Shown one piece after another: positions 16,025 to 25,607 of a stretch of 64,000 nucleotides of DNA. The stretch lies in contig DASQAF010000009.1 in NCBI GenBank assembly GCA_035635855.1, positions 124,001-188,000 of the forward strand. Direction: 5' to 3'. Position 1 is the first letter of the stretch. Every line of letters starts with the position of its first letter. Both the position numbers and the translations under genes were made by a program. This DNA is from UBA11740 sp035635855. GTDB lineage: Bacteria > Acidobacteriota > Blastocatellia > Pyrinomonadales > Pyrinomonadaceae. The notes beneath the pieces were generated by a model, which searched no databases, was not told where the DNA came from, and was given only the letters and a program-made list of their open reading frames with translations.

Positions 16025-18793
16025 CTACGCCACCGCCGCTTCCTGCGCCTGCTCCTCAATCGCTCTTTCAGCCGCGGCCTTTGCTTCCGCTTCCAGCGAC
16101 GCCTGCGCCGAGGCCAGACGCGCCACCGGCACGCGATAAGGCGAGCAGCTCACATAGTTCAAGCCAATCTCGTTACAGAAAGCAATCGATTGCGGATCGC
16201 CGCCATGCTCGCCGCAGATACCGACCTTCAGGTTCGGCTTCACGCTGCGGCCGCGCTCGGCGCCCATGCGCACCAACTGACCCACGCCTTCGCGATCGAG
16301 CACCTGGAAGGGATCGTCGGCAAGGATTTTCCGATCGACATAGGCCGGCAGAAAACGCCCTGAGTCGTCGCGACTCAAACCAAACGTAGTCTGCGTCAGA
16401 TCGTTTGTACCAAATGAGAAGAACGAAGCGTGCTCAGCGATCTTGTCCGCGGTCAACGCCGCCCGTGGCAGTTCGATCATGGTGCCAACTTCGTAATCAA
16501 ACTTCATCCCGTGCTCGCCCATCACCTGACGCGCCACATCGTGAATCACTTCAGCCTGCTGCTTCAGCTCTTCGCTGACGGAAACCAGAGGCACCATTAT
16601 TTCCAGGGTGACTTGCTTACGCTCGCCTTTCACCTGAATGGCCGCCTCGAAAATCGCGCGACACTGCATGCGCGTGACTTCCGGATACAACAAGCCCAAA
16701 CGACAGCCGCGGAAACCAAGCATCGGATTAGCTTCGCGGATCTTGTTGACGTGATGCAGCAGCTGGCGCTTTTCGTCGATTTCGTCCAGCAGGTGATCCA
16801 TGTCGGCGAGCGTCGTGGCCTGACGCAAGGCCATCTTCAACTCAGACAATTCACCGAGAAGTTCATCGACGTTCGGCAGAAACTCATGCAGCGGCGGATC
16901 CAGCAGACGTATCGTCACGGGAAAGCCGGCCATCTCACGAAAGATGCCTACAAAGTCACCGCGCTGCAGCGGCAGCAGTTTGTCGAGAGCTTTTTCGCGC
17001 GCGCCCGTGCCGTCGGCGAGAATCATCTCGCGCATACAGGCCAAGCGCTTGTCGCCAAAAAACATATGCTCCGTACGACAGAGGCCGATGCCCTCGGCGC
17101 CCATCTGCCGCGCGACACGTGCGTCGTGCGGCGTGTCGGCATTGGCCCGCACTCTGAGGCGGCGAAAATCGTCCGCCCACTTCATCAATTCGTAAAAATC
17201 AGAACCCAGAGAAGGTTGAATCGTCGGGACTTTGCCAAGAAAAACCCGGCCCGTCGAGCCATCGACTGTGATCCATTCGCCTTTGGTAACTACTTCGCCA
17301 TTGACGCTGAATTGTTGCTGGCTGTAATCGACTTCGATAGCCGACGCGCCGCTAACACACGTCTTTCCCATGCCGCGCGCGACCACCGCGGCGTGACTGG
17401 TCATGCCGCCCCGCGCGGTTACGATCGCCTGGGCGGCGACCATCCCGTGAAAGTCATCGGGACTGGTCTCCAGCCGCACCAGCACAACCTGCGCGCCTTC
17501 TTTGGCCATTTCTTCCGCTTCATCAGGGCTGAAGACGACCTGGCCTTGCGCCGCGCCAGGACTCGCCGGCAAGCCGGTCGCTAGTACGCGCGCGTCAGTT
17601 TTCGGATCGACCGTGGGATGCAGCAACTGATCGAGGTGTTCAGGGGTGACGCGCTTAACGGCGGTCGCGCGATCGATCAACTTTTCGCCGGCCATGTCCA
17701 CCGCGATGCGCACCGCGGCGGCGCCGGTGCGCTTGCCGGTGCGGGTCTGCAACATCCAGAGCTTGCCGCGCTCGATCGTAAACTCGCAGTCCTGCATGTC
17801 GTAATAATGCTTTTCCAAAAGCTGGGTAATCGCGTTGAACTGCTCGTAAACTTTCGGCAGCTCCTTCTTCAGTTGGCTGATCGGATTAGGCGTGCGGGTG
17901 CCGGCGACGACGTCTTCACCCTGGGCGTTCAGGAGATACTCTCCGTAGAGTTCCTTCTTGCCGGTCGAGGGATTGCGTGTGAAGGCGACGCCGGTGCCGC
18001 TGTTCTTGCCCATGTTGCCAAAGACCATCGCCTGTACGTTGACCGCCGTGCCCAGATCGTCCGGAATGCGATTGACACGTCGATAATCGACCGCGCGCCG
18101 GCCCATCCACGAATTGAACACGGCCGCGATCGCCACGCGCAGTTGTTCGTAGGGGTCGTCGGGAATGGCATGCTGCTCGGCAAGGATGATCTGTTTTTCC
18201 GCTGCGATGATCCCGCGCAGTTCTTCCGGTTTCAGATCGGTGTCCATACCGCCCGTGGTTTGTGATTTGAAGCGATCCATCACGCGCTCGAACTTTTCGT
18301 GGGCGACGCCGATTACGATCTCACCAAACAGTGAAGCAAAGCGGCGATAGGCATCCAGAGCAAATCGCAGATCGCCCGTCTGCTCAGCCAATCCCTGCAC
18401 AGTTTCTTCGTTGAGGCCGAGATTCAGAACGGTATCCATCATTCCCGGCATTGAAAAGGCGGCGCCTGAACGCACCGAAACCAGCAGCGGATTGTTGGTA
18501 TCGCCGAACTTCTTCCCTACCTTTTCCTCGACCTCATGCAGGGCTTCGACGACCTGTTCCCACATGCCTACGGGAAATTTTTTGTCGTTGGCATAGAAGG
18601 CGTTGCAGGCTTCAGTCGTAACAATCAAACCGGGTGGGACCGGCAATCCAGCCTGCGTCATCTCGCAGAGCCCGGCGCCTTTGCCGCCAAACAGGGACTT
18701 GTTATCGCCGCTGCCTTCTTCAAACAGATAGACCCATTTGTGCGGGTGTGCTTCTGTTTCGTTGGCTTCAGTAAGTTCTTTCTCTTCGATCAC
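16025..18793 (-). CDS. ppdK: Pyruvate, phosphate dikinase
   Basis: A 922-residue enzyme interconverting pyruvate + ATP + Pi with PEP + AMP + PPi in the cytoplasm. The nucleotide-binding domain opens with FGGKGAGLCEMTQAGLPVPP and contains SVRSGAAFSMPGMMDT. The swivelling phospho-His domain has RGGMTSHAAVVARGMGKTCV with catalytic His near 467. The C-terminal PEP/pyruvate barrel has MLGFRGCRLG, SFGTNDLTQTT and the catalytic Cys in VGICGEHGGDP. Length is about 40 residues above the usual 880, from an N-terminal extension and an Ala/Glu-rich tail. No regulatory PPDK kinase/phosphatase gene is nearby. Confidence 0.96.
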   Translation of the reverse strand: MIEEKELTEANETEAHPHKWVYLFEEGSGDNKSLFGGKGAGLCEMTQAGLPVPPGLIVTTEACNAFYANDKKFPVGMWEQVVEALHEVEEKVGKKFGDTNNPLLVSVRSGAAFSMPGMMDTVLNLGLNEETVQGLAEQTGDLRFALDAYRRFASLFGEIVIGVAHEKFERVMDRFKSQTTGGMDTDLKPEELRGIIAAEKQIILAEQHAIPDDPYEQLRVAIAAVFNSWMGRRAVDYRRVNRIPDDLGTAVNVQAMVFGNMGKNSGTGVAFTRNPSTGKKELYGEYLLNAQGEDVVAGTRTPNPISQLKKELPKVYEQFNAITQLLEKHYYDMQDCEFTIERGKLWMLQTRTGKRTGAAAVRIAVDMAGEKLIDRATAVKRVTPEHLDQLLHPTVDPKTDARVLATGLPASPGAAQGQVVFSPDEAEEMAKEGAQVVLVRLETSPDDFHGMVAAQAIVTARGGMTSHAAVVARGMGKTCVSGASAIEVDYSQQQFSVNGEVVTKGEWITVDGSTGRVFLGKVPTIQPSLGSDFYELMKWADDFRRLRVRANADTPHDARVARQMGAEGIGLCRTEHMFFGDKRLACMREMILADGTGAREKALDKLLPLQRGDFVGIFREMAGFPVTIRLLDPPLHEFLPNVDELLGELSELKMALRQATTLADMDHLLDEIDEKRQLLHHVNKIREANPMLGFRGCRLGLLYPEVTRMQCRAIFEAAIQVKGERKQVTLEIMVPLVSVSEELKQQAEVIHDVARQVMGEHGMKFDYEVGTMIELPRAALTADKIAEHASFFSFGTNDLTQTTFGLSRDDSGRFLPAYVDRKILADDPFQVLDREGVGQLVRMGAERGRSVKPNLKVGICGEHGGDPQSIAFCNEIGLNYVSCSPYRVPVARLASAQASLEAEAKAAAERAIEEQAQEAAVA

Positions 18794-19023
18794 CGGTTGG
18801 TTACCTCACGAGGGGAATTATTGCGGGGCTAATCATAACACCGAGGACGCAGAGGACGCAGCCAAGAGTCGCTGCTCTGTTCAGGAATTGCCGAATGTGC
18901 TAATTTGTCGCCTCCCAAATTAGTTCTTGAGAAGGCTCTGGCAGTTTCGTACATACGAAAAGCCCTGTGTGCGTCTGCGGTCAACCTAAACTTCAGTCAG
19001 CATCAGTTCACTGGGACGAAAAG

Positions 19024-22000
19024 ATGAATAACGAGAAACGAATCACCTTGTCGAGCATCAACGGAATCGGTCTTGTGTCTCTAGCTTTGCTCGTGGTCAT
19101 GGCAATCCCGGCAGCGAGTTTCGCACAAACGAAGGTCGATGAAACCGTTCTCAAGAATTTGCAATGGCGCTCGATTGGCCCGGCAATCATGGGCGGACGC
19201 ATCGACGACATCGCGGTGGTCGAAAGCAACCCAAGCACCTTCTATGTTGGGGCGGCGACCGGCGGCGTATGGAAGACGATTAACAACGGGACAACTTTCG
19301 AACCGTTGTTTGACGAACAGGGATCGACTTCGATTGGCGACATCGCGATTGCGCCGAGCGATCCAAACATCGTCTGGGTTGGCACCGGCGAACCAAACAA
19401 TCGACAGAGTTCTTCGTGGGGCGACGGGATTTACCGATCACTGGATGGCGGCAAGACCTGGAAGAACATGGGGCTCTCTGATTCGCGGCACATCGGACGC
19501 GTGGTGATCGATCCACGCAATCCTGACGTGGTTTACGTCGCCGTGGTCGGACATCTTTGGGGACCAAATAAGGAACGCGGCCTCTACAAAACTACCGATG
19601 GCGGCAAGACCTGGACGAATGTGCTCTTTATCAACGAAGACACCGGAGTGATCGACGTGGCCATGGATCCACAGAGCCCTTTGACGCTCTATGCGGCCGC
19701 TTACCAACGCCGGCGCACGCCGTTCGGCTTCAATGGCGGCGGTCCGGGCAGCGCGATCTACAAAACGATCGACGGCGGAGCGAACTGGAAAAAGCTGACC
19801 ACCGACCTACCCGAAGGTCCGACGGGCCGCATCGGCCTGGATATTTATCGCGGCAATCCAAATATTGTTTACGCGGTGATTGAGAATGCGAAAGGCGGTG
19901 TGTTTCGTTCCGAGGATCGCGGCGAGCATTGGCGTAAGATGAGCGACCTGGACTCGCGGCCGATGTACTACAGCCAGATTCGCATCGATCCCAACAACGA
20001 TCAGCGCATCTGGCAACTAGCCTCGCCAATGTACATTTCGGATGACGGCGGCAAGACCTGGCAGTCGAATGTCGTCGGACGGATTCACGTCGACTTTCAC
20101 ACGCTCTGGATCGATCCCAAAGATTCCAATCATGTGCTTACCGGATGCGACGGCGGCATTCATGCCTCGTACGATCGCGGCCGCACTTGGGATTTCATCA
20201 ACACGATTCCGCTGGGACAGTTTTATGAAGTTTCAGTCGACAATCAGAAACCTTTCTGGGTCTACGGTGGCTTGCAGGACAACGGCAGTTGGGCCGGGCC
20301 CAGCGGCACGCTGAACACTGAAGGCATCACCAATGACGATTGGTTTCGCATCGGTGGCGGCGATGGCTTTTACTCGGTAGTCGATCCGACTGATACCAGC
20401 GTTATCTATGCGGAATCACAGCAAGGCTATGTCGCGCGACTGGAACTGAAAACCGGCGAACGCAAATCGATCAAGCCACAGGAGCCGCCGGGCGAAAAAG
20501 AGTATCGTTTCGACTGGAACTCGCCGCTCATAATCTCGCCACACAATAATCAGACGATCTATTTTGGCGGCAATCGCGTCTTCAGATCGACGGATCGCGG
20601 GAACACCTGGACCCGCAGCGAAGATCTCTCGCGCAACGAGAACCGTGACAAAAAGCCGATCATGGGAGTCGTGCCTGACAAGAACATGCTTTCGCGTCAC
20701 GACGGTCAGGAGACCTACGGACATGTGGTGACGCTCGCCGAATCGCCTCTCAAGGAAGGACTTTTGTACGCCGGCACCGATGATGGCAACCTGCAAATTT
20801 CGCGTGATGGCGCAAAGACTTGGACAAATCTGACCGGCAAAGTGCGCGGTGTTCCCGATCACACCTATGTCAGCCGCGTGGTGCCGTCGCGCTTTACCGA
20901 AGGAGGTGTGTACGCAACTTTCGACGGGCACCGCAGTGATGATCTGGGAACTTATGTTTTCGTTTCCGACGACTACGGCCAGACGTGGAAATCCTTGAAA
21001 AGCAATCTGCCCGCCGGCGTGACTTGCCGCGTAATTCGCGAGCATCCGCGCAATCAGAACCTTTTGTTTCTGGGGACTGAGCTGGGCGCTTACGTTTCTT
21101 TCGATCGCGGCGCGCACTGGACGCGCATGAAAGGCAACCTGCCCCTGGTTCGGATTGACGACATTCAAATTCAGGCACGCGATAACGCGCTGGTGTTGGC
21201 GACGCACGGGCGCTCAGTTTGGGTGCTTGACGATCTGACGCCGCTGGAAAGGATTTCCGACGGCACCCTGGCTGAAGACGTCCACTTGTTTGACATCGAA
21301 CCGGCCACCCACTTTCGGCTCTACAACCGCAAGGCTGACACCGGTCACAAATGGTTCGCGGCTGCGAATCCCCCGTACGGCGCGGTCATAAATTACTATT
21401 TGAAAGACAAGCAGAAGGACGACGTGAAGATCGCGATCACGGACCACGCCGGCAAGACTGTGCGCGAGCTGACCGGCGTCAAAGACGCCGGCATGAATCG
21501 CGTCGTTTGGGATTTACGCATGTCTTCGCCCGATCCTTCACCGTCGCCTGAGGCGGCTGGTTTCTTTGGCCCGCCGCGCGGCCCACGTGTCGCCACCGGC
21601 GACTATAACGTGAAGATCGTGGCCGGGGGGAAGCAAGCGACCGGCACAGTCCGCGTCGACGAGGATCCGCGCATACAGATCGTCGAAGGTGACCGCGCGA
21701 AGCTCAACGAAGCGATTATGCGCGTCTATGATTTGCTGAAATCAGGCATCACCGTGCGCAAGTCGCTCCAGAATTTGAAAACGCAAATAACAACGTTGCA
21801 AACGAGCCTGAAAGATAATCCTGAAACTCCCAAAAATGTAACGCAGGCTGTCCAGTCCTTATCTGAGGAAGTAACCAAGCTGCAGGGGCGCCTGATCGAA
21901 CCACCGGATACGGGCAGCGCCGGTCCGCCACTTCCGGATGAGCCGCGGCCGTTGTTTAGCCAGATCTTTTTCGTAGGACTTGGATTGGACAGTTACACCG

Positions 22001-22179
22001 GCGCACCGACCGCCGACGAGATGACTCGCATCGACGATTTAGCCAAACAATTACGCGCGCTGATTGTCGACGTGAATAAAGTGCTGGAGGAAGGCGTGCC
22101 GCGTCTGAATAAACAGATGAGCGACGCGGGCTTGCAGATTCTGAATCCGGGCAAGAAGATCCCGCCGCCGCAAGATTAG
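19024..22179 (+). CDS. Secreted VPS10/sortilin-like BNR propeller protein
   Basis: A 1051-residue exported protein with a signal peptide (GLVSLALLVVMAIPAASFAQT). Repeated Asp-box blades (SLDGGKTWKNMG, TTDGGKTWTNV, SDDGGKTWQSN, SRDGAKTWTNL, SDDYGQTWKSL) build one or two large beta-propellers of the sortilin/BNR type. The C-terminal 250 residues contain a coiled-coil-like segment (LQNLKTQITTLQTSLKDN). Such proteins are numerous in Acidobacteriota; polymer binding or hydrolysis is suspected but no catalytic residue can be named. ATG at 19024 is preferred because it places the signal peptide at the N-terminus. Confidence 0.88.
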   Translation: MNNEKRITLSSINGIGLVSLALLVVMAIPAASFAQTKVDETVLKNLQWRSIGPAIMGGRIDDIAVVESNPSTFYVGAATGGVWKTINNGTTFEPLFDEQGSTSIGDIAIAPSDPNIVWVGTGEPNNRQSSSWGDGIYRSLDGGKTWKNMGLSDSRHIGRVVIDPRNPDVVYVAVVGHLWGPNKERGLYKTTDGGKTWTNVLFINEDTGVIDVAMDPQSPLTLYAAAYQRRRTPFGFNGGGPGSAIYKTIDGGANWKKLTTDLPEGPTGRIGLDIYRGNPNIVYAVIENAKGGVFRSEDRGEHWRKMSDLDSRPMYYSQIRIDPNNDQRIWQLASPMYISDDGGKTWQSNVVGRIHVDFHTLWIDPKDSNHVLTGCDGGIHASYDRGRTWDFINTIPLGQFYEVSVDNQKPFWVYGGLQDNGSWAGPSGTLNTEGITNDDWFRIGGGDGFYSVVDPTDTSVIYAESQQGYVARLELKTGERKSIKPQEPPGEKEYRFDWNSPLIISPHNNQTIYFGGNRVFRSTDRGNTWTRSEDLSRNENRDKKPIMGVVPDKNMLSRHDGQETYGHVVTLAESPLKEGLLYAGTDDGNLQISRDGAKTWTNLTGKVRGVPDHTYVSRVVPSRFTEGGVYATFDGHRSDDLGTYVFVSDDYGQTWKSLKSNLPAGVTCRVIREHPRNQNLLFLGTELGAYVSFDRGAHWTRMKGNLPLVRIDDIQIQARDNALVLATHGRSVWVLDDLTPLERISDGTLAEDVHLFDIEPATHFRLYNRKADTGHKWFAAANPPYGAVINYYLKDKQKDDVKIAITDHAGKTVRELTGVKDAGMNRVVWDLRMSSPDPSPSPEAAGFFGPPRGPRVATGDYNVKIVAGGKQATGTVRVDEDPRIQIVEGDRAKLNEAIMRVYDLLKSGITVRKSLQNLKTQITTLQTSLKDNPETPKNVTQAVQSLSEEVTKLQGRLIEPPDTGSAGPPLPDEPRPLFSQIFFVGLGLDSYTGAPTADEMTRIDDLAKQLRALIVDVNKVLEEGVPRLNKQMSDAGLQILNPGKKIPPPQD

Positions 22180-22186
22180 AAGAAGC

Positions 22187-22258
22187 AGCCACAGAAAAAC
22201 ACGGATACTCACAGATGGGATTGCTAATTATCTGTGTGATCCGTGTGCATCCGTGGCT
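22187..22258. repeat. Hairpin of the CACGGAT..ATCCGTG repeat family
   Basis: The left arm 22187-22216 (AGCCACAGAAAAACACGGAT..) pairs imperfectly with 22230-22258 (ATCTGTGTGATCCGTG..). It sits between convergent genes, eight bases after one stop and ten before the other, so it could serve as a bidirectional terminator. Confidence 0.8.
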
Positions 22259-22267
22259 TGTTCCTTT

Positions 22268-23755
22268 TTAGTACTTCGGCACGCTGGGATCGACTTCGTT
22301 CGACCACGCCGTGATGCCGCCGGTCAGGTTGATCAACTTGCCGGTGAAACCTGAACGCTGCAAAGCGTCGATCGCTTTGGCGCTGCGGCCCCCCATCTTG
22401 CAATGCACGACGGTCTCGCGATCGGAATCAATCTCGTTCATGCGATTGAGCACCTGGCCGAGTGGAATCAACTTTGAGTTGGGAATCTGGCCGATTTCGT
22501 ATTCATGCGGCTCGCGTACATCGACGATTTGAATGTCGTCGCCGTTGTCGAGTCGCTGCTTCAGTTCTGTCGCTGTGATTTCTTCCATAGTAGGTTTGGT
22601 TTCCGTTTGTGCCTGAGTAATCCCGCAAAATTCTTCGTAATCGATTAACTCTTTAATCGTCGGGTTGTTGCCGCACACCGGACAATCCGGGTTCTTGCGC
22701 AACTTCAATTCGCGAAAGCGCATCCGCCACGCGTCGAACAAGAGCAGCCGGTTAACCATGATGTCCGGCGCGCCCAGGATGATCTTGATCGTTTCGTTGG
22801 CCTGAATCGCGCCGATAATTCCGGGCAGCACGCCGAGTACACCGCCTTCTGCGCATGAAGGCACCAGGCCCGGCGGCGGTGGTTCAGGATAGAGGCAACG
22901 ATAGCATGGGCCACGTTCCGCCCAAAAGACGCTCGCTTGTCCTTCAAACCGAAAGATCGAACCGTAAACGTTGGGTTTGCCGGCCAGCACGCAGGCGTCG
23001 TTTACCAGATAGCGCGTCGGAAAATTATCCGTGCCGTCAACGATGATGTCGTAGTTAACGAAAAGACTGAGCGCGTTGGCGCTGGTCAGACGAGTTTCGT
23101 GCGTTTCGATCTCGACATGCGGATTGATGTCTTCGAGGCGATCGCGCGCCGAAGCAATTTTGGGCCGGCCTACATCTTTCGTCCCATGAATGATCTGACG
23201 TTGCAGGTTCGAAGCATCAACCACATCGAAATCTACCAGGCCGAGCCGTCCCACGCCGGCGGCGGCGAGGTACATCCCCAACGGAGCGCCTAATCCGCCA
23301 GTGCCGATCATCAGCACACTGGCCGCTTTCAATTTGCGCTGACCGGTCATGCCGACTTCGGGCATGATCAAGTGACGACTGTAGCGCGCAACTTCTTCGT
23401 TGGACAGCATCGGCAGGAGCGCAGGCATCTCTGCCTGCGGTTCCCCGGCATCCTTGCCGGTCGCTTCATCCAAAACCGCCGAACCACCCGCAATCGAGGG
23501 CACGATCAGAATCGTGTCGCCTTCTTTAACGGGTGTGTTGGGACCGTCGGTGTGGCGGATATCTTCGTCGTTGACGTAAACGTTCACGAAATTTCGCAGC
23601 GTGTTCTGATCGTTGAATAGATGACGGCGCAACTCGCTGTGCTTTGCAGTCAACCGATCCAAAGCCTCACCCGCGGTTCGTGCTTCAACTTGAATTTCAG
23701 ATTGTCCCGCCGCGAATTGTCGCAGCGGAGTTGGTATGGCGATTGTGACTGGCAT
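22268..23755 (-). CDS. Sulfur carrier-E1-rhodanese fusion (CysO/MoaD + MoeZ/MoeB + rhodanese)
   Basis: A 495-residue three-domain fusion. Residues 1-91 are a ubiquitin-like sulfur carrier ending in the diglycine SIAGG, as in CysO/ThiS/MoaD. Residues about 120-375 are a MoeB/ThiF-type adenylyltransferase with ATP motif GTGGLG (151-156), the LVDFDVVDASNLQRQ segment and zinc pairs CYRC and CPVC. Residues about 392-495 are a rhodanese with active Cys452 in HCKMGGRS. The E1 would adenylate a carrier C-terminus and the rhodanese would supply sulfur to make a thiocarboxylate. In mycobacteria CysO and MoeZ are separate proteins. The GG is internal here, followed by SAVLDEATG, so cleavage or use in another form is needed. 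ATG 23755 has GAGAGG upstream. It is the last gene of a sulfur operon. Confidence 0.9.
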   Translation of the reverse strand: MPVTIAIPTPLRQFAAGQSEIQVEARTAGEALDRLTAKHSELRRHLFNDQNTLRNFVNVYVNDEDIRHTDGPNTPVKEGDTILIVPSIAGGSAVLDEATGKDAGEPQAEMPALLPMLSNEEVARYSRHLIMPEVGMTGQRKLKAASVLMIGTGGLGAPLGMYLAAAGVGRLGLVDFDVVDASNLQRQIIHGTKDVGRPKIASARDRLEDINPHVEIETHETRLTSANALSLFVNYDIIVDGTDNFPTRYLVNDACVLAGKPNVYGSIFRFEGQASVFWAERGPCYRCLYPEPPPPGLVPSCAEGGVLGVLPGIIGAIQANETIKIILGAPDIMVNRLLLFDAWRMRFRELKLRKNPDCPVCGNNPTIKELIDYEEFCGITQAQTETKPTMEEITATELKQRLDNGDDIQIVDVREPHEYEIGQIPNSKLIPLGQVLNRMNEIDSDRETVVHCKMGGRSAKAIDALQRSGFTGKLINLTGGITAWSNEVDPSVPKY

Positions 23756-23773
23756 AATGGTTCCTCTCAAAAG

Positions 23774-23846
23774 TGTCAGAAGCCCGCGCGTCAGCAAGGG
23801 CTTGTTTGTTCAGCGTTGCCCTCCCTTACGGTCGGGCTTCTGACAC
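23774..23846. repeat. Inverted repeat of the AGCCCGACCGTAAGGG family
   Basis: Arms 23774-23802 and 23818-23846 are imperfect complements (GTGTCAGAAGCCCG.. / ..CGGGCTTCTGACAC). The right arm encodes the last residues (SVSEARP) and stop of the JAMM protease gene. Relatives lie at 12470 and 63503. Confidence 0.85.
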
Positions 23847-24269
23847 GCTCCCTGCGATCTCTTCTTCATTGAATCGCGACCGGTCAGTTTCCATCTCCCA
23901 CGATCGCAAGTCGACTGCCCGGCCTTTCTCAACTGAAACTACGATGTACGAATAAGTGGGCCACGCGTGCTCCAGATCATACTTAGAAGGCACGGCCCGC
24001 TCGTCCGGATGCGAATGATAGAAGCCTACAACATCCAGGCCTTTCTCGTGGGCGTACTTCTCGCCGCGCATCAGCTCTTCCGGGCGAATCAGGAAGCGAT
24101 TGCGTTTCGCTTCTTCCTCACGGGCGTTTGAAATCGGATAAGTCTCAATAACGATCTTGCCGCCCTCACTTTCAAACCGTCCCAGCATTAGTCCACAGCA
24201 TTCAAACGGATAATCGCGCTCGCCGTGTTGGCGCATTTCACTCGAATGTTTTTCGTCAAGAATTAGCAA
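23826..24269 (-). CDS. JAMM/MPN+ metalloprotease (M67 family, Mec+-like)
   Basis: About 147 residues of a zinc JAMM protease. The catalytic set is complete: Glu23 in YPFECCGLMLG, and HSHP..S..D with His85, His87, Ser95 and Asp98 (GFYHSHPDERAVPSKYD). Mec+ of Mycobacterium releases cysteine from the CysO-cysteine conjugate, and HcyD of Wolinella does the same for homocysteine; the location between a PLP pair and the carrier fusion supports that role. The frame stays open upstream into a dispersed repeat (reading FSLCLRASVAVD), so the start is placed at TTG 24269, which aligns with family N-termini. The C-terminal SVSEARP is also repeat-derived. Confidence 0.87.
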   Translation of the reverse strand: MLILDEKHSSEMRQHGERDYPFECCGLMLGRFESEGGKIVIETYPISNAREEEAKRNRFLIRPEELMRGEKYAHEKGLDVVGFYHSHPDERAVPSKYDLEHAWPTYSYIVVSVEKGRAVDLRSWEMETDRSRFNEEEIAGSVSEARP

Positions 24270-24288
24270 AGCAGCTCTCTTATCAACT

Positions 24289-24378
24289 GCCACAGAGGCA
24301 CGGAGACACAGAGAAAAAGTCAATTACCATGCTCATCAGATTTCTGTTGCTCTCTCGGTGCCTCCGTGTCTCTGTGGC
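24289..24378. repeat. CACAGAGGCACGGAGACACAGAG inverted repeat
   Basis: Arms 24289-24314 and 24351-24378 are nearly complementary. It lies inside the sulfur operon, between the PLP enzyme stop and the JAMM start, and could attenuate or protect the transcript. Confidence 0.88.
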
Positions 24379-25583
24379 TAAGCCTTCAAAGCCTGTTCAA
24401 TATCCGCGATGATGTCCTTCACGCTCTCGATGCCGACTGAGATCCGAACCAGGCCGTCCGTGATTCCCAACTGCTGGCGGCGCGCCGGTGACAGGTCGCG
24501 ATGCGAAGCCGTAGCGGGATGCAGTACGCTGGTGAAGACATCGCCGAGACTGGTTGACCGCACGCAAAGCTGCAATGCATCCATAAACCGGAAGGCCGCC
24601 GCTCGGGTATTCTCTTTCAGCTCGATCGAAACCAAACCGCCCAGATGCGCTGCGCGCAGAATTCGGTGGGTTACTTCTTTACGATCATCTGCCGCCAAAC
24701 CCGGAAAATAGACCCGGCCAACTCGCGAATGATTCTGCATACGCGCAGCCAACGCCGCGGCATTCTCGCAATGCCGGTCCATGCGCAGGGCCAGCGTCTT
24801 AAGCCCTCGCAGGATCTCGTGCGCTTCCCAGACGCTCAGCACGCCGCCCACCAGTTTCATCACGCCGACTAACGCTGCGCGATCCACTTCGTCACGCGAG
24901 ATGACTAAGCCGCCCGTAGCATCTCCGTGCCCACCCAGATACTTCGTCGCGCTATGCACGACGACGTCAGCACCGTGTTCCAGCGGCCGGCAGAGATAAG
25001 GTGAAGCGAAGGTGTTATCAATAATCAGCCGCGCGCCGACTTTGCGCGCAATCTCAGCGCAGGCATCGATATCGCAAATTTTCAGCAGCGGATTTGAGAT
25101 CGTTTCGGCAATCAAAACTCGCGGCTTGGTTTCGCTGGCTTTAGCGCGCACTTCATCAAGGTCGCTGAAATTCGCCGTGACCGTCTTGATCCCAAAGGAG
25201 CCGAAGACATTGAGCAGCAGATTCGTGGTGGCGCCGTAGAGATCCTGCGACGCCAGCACGGTCGCGCCCGGCGTTAACTCGCAGGCAAACAGCGCAGCAT
25301 GGATGGCCGCCATTCCCGACGAATAAGCACACGAAACCGCGCCTCCTTCAACGCTGCGAAGGGCGTACTCGAGGGCCGCGACGGTTGGATTGCCGTGCCG
25401 GGTGTAGACATAACCCGCCTTTTCGCCTGCAAAGACCTGATCGATCTCAGCCATCGAACCATAGGTAAAAGTCGACGAGGCATAGATCGGAGTCGATACG
25501 GGGTCGGCCGCGAGCTTGCCTTTTCTCTCGCCCTCATGAACGAGCAAGGTTGCTATGTCGAGATCCTGTTTCCCGTCAGCCAT
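24378..25583 (-). CDS. Cys/Met-metabolism PLP enzyme (cystathionine gamma-synthase/lyase or MetY type)
   Basis: A 401-residue fold-type I PLP enzyme of the transsulfuration family. Signatures are YTRHGNPT, SSGMAAI, the cofactor Asp region DNTFASPYL and the Schiff-base lysine in HSATKYLGGHGDATGG, plus RSTSLGDVFTSVLHPATASH near the C-terminus. Sequence alone does not separate cystathionine synthase, lyase and O-acylhomoserine sulfhydrylase. In Wolinella a MetY works with a thiocarboxylated carrier and a JAMM protease, so a sulfhydrylase reading is attractive here. It starts 24 bp behind the cysteine synthase gene. Confidence 0.88.
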   Translation of the reverse strand: MADGKQDLDIATLLVHEGERKGKLAADPVSTPIYASSTFTYGSMAEIDQVFAGEKAGYVYTRHGNPTVAALEYALRSVEGGAVSCAYSSGMAAIHAALFACELTPGATVLASQDLYGATTNLLLNVFGSFGIKTVTANFSDLDEVRAKASETKPRVLIAETISNPLLKICDIDACAEIARKVGARLIIDNTFASPYLCRPLEHGADVVVHSATKYLGGHGDATGGLVISRDEVDRAALVGVMKLVGGVLSVWEAHEILRGLKTLALRMDRHCENAAALAARMQNHSRVGRVYFPGLAADDRKEVTHRILRAAHLGGLVSIELKENTRAAAFRFMDALQLCVRSTSLGDVFTSVLHPATASHRDLSPARRQQLGITDGLVRISVGIESVKDIIADIEQALKA

Positions 25584-25607
25584 CTGTGTTGGTTCGAAAG
25601 ATTGGGC

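Noticed and set aside
16430..17584. 384-codon frame antisense to ppdK
   Set aside because: Same reason: a mirror of ppdK codon structure with no recognisable domain or start signals.
20416..21207. 264-codon frame antisense to the VPS10-like gene
   Set aside because: No domain, no Shine-Dalgarno, and it lies wholly inside a propeller gene with clear Asp boxes.
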